Source: CAZMGV01 sp964621525 [NCBI: uncultured bacterium] (lineage in GTDB: Bacteria > JAGRBM01). Taken from it: a stretch of DNA of 23,852 nucleotides. The notes beneath the pieces are model-generated. The model made no database searches. It had not been told where the DNA came from and saw only the letters and a list, made by a program, of their open reading frames with translations. The DNA lies in assembly GCA_964621525.1 (NCBI GenBank), contig CAZUMS010000040.1:1-23852 (forward strand). The letters run 5' to 3'. Below are positions 23,767 through 23,852 of the stretch, one piece after another. A program made the translations under genes and the position numbers. How positions within the stretch are numbered: the first letter of the stretch is position 1; every line of letters begins with the position of its first letter.

Positions 23767-23852
23767 TTACGCGATAATCTCGGCGACGACGCCGGCGCCG
23801 ACGGTGCGTCCGCCCTCGCGGATGGCGAAGCGGAGCTGCTTGTCCATGGCGA
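23767..23852 (-). CDS. tuf: elongation factor Tu, C-terminal fragment (window edge)
   Basis: Only the last 27 codons and TAA lie inside the window. They read AMDKQLRFAIREGGRTVGAG, then VVAEIIA, the end of domain 3 of EF-Tu, the GTPase that brings aminoacyl-tRNA to the ribosome. The sequence is cut by the window edge, not broken. Its place immediately before rpsJ shows that the str and S10 operons are adjacent, as in many bacteria. Confidence 0.96.
   Translation of the reverse strand, partial: AMDKQLRFAIREGGRTVGAGVVAEIIA

Overview
This window comes from the chromosome of a high-GC bacterium. Codon third positions are mostly G or C. About two thirds of it (8859-23852, all minus strand) is the str/S10/spc/alpha ribosomal-protein supercluster, running from the tail of tuf to rplQ. 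The RpoA, L17, L2 and EF-Tu sequences look deltaproteobacterial in the broad sense (Desulfobacterota/Myxococcota-like lineages). That placement is inferred from remembered family sequences, not from a tree.

Layout, left to right. Positions 1-90 hold a 22-base poly-C tract beside the end of an unrecognised 313-residue protein (87-1028, minus). Next, on the minus strand, come a HepT/MntA (HEPN-MNT) toxin-antitoxin pair (1301-1949), a HAD phosphatase (2003-2698), and the beta and alpha subunits of a Rieske aromatic-ring dioxygenase (2755-4510). A CrtC/tocopherol-cyclase-like protein is divergent on the plus strand (4603-5604). Its last 13 codons plus about ten bases form a 51-bp segment that recurs exactly 767 bp downstream. 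Between the two copies sits a HigB/HigA-like toxin-antitoxin pair with its own promoter (5631-6325). A polar amino-acid ABC transporter follows: a fused substrate-binding/permease protein and its ATPase (6443-8705). It converges on the ribosomal cluster, which ends in a strong intrinsic terminator (8791-8832).

Ribosomal cluster in transcription order: tuf (partial), rpsJ, rplD, rplW, rplB, rpsS, rplV, rpsC, rplP, rpmC, rpsQ, rplN, rplX, rplE, rpsN (zinc type), rpsH, rplF, rplR, rpsE, rpmD, rplO, secY, adk, map, infA, rpmJ, rpsM, rpsK, rpoA, rplQ. Two members normally found here are absent: rplC (L3) between rpsJ and rplD, and rpsD (S4) between rpsK and rpoA. The rpsK-rpoA gap holds a terminator-like hairpin and a possible new promoter.

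The most interesting observations are: (1) a toxin-antitoxin cassette bounded by exact 51-bp copies of the neighbouring gene's 3' end; (2) missing rplC and rpsD, with an altered L4 N-terminus and a split alpha operon; (3) repeated sigma70-like -10 boxes only 7-9 bases before start codons that lack a Shine-Dalgarno, suggesting leaderless mRNAs, including one whose expected start codon is ATA; (4) two mutually exclusive hairpins inside the linker-coding part of the ABC fusion gene. No tRNA, rRNA, CRISPR array, transposase or integrase was seen.
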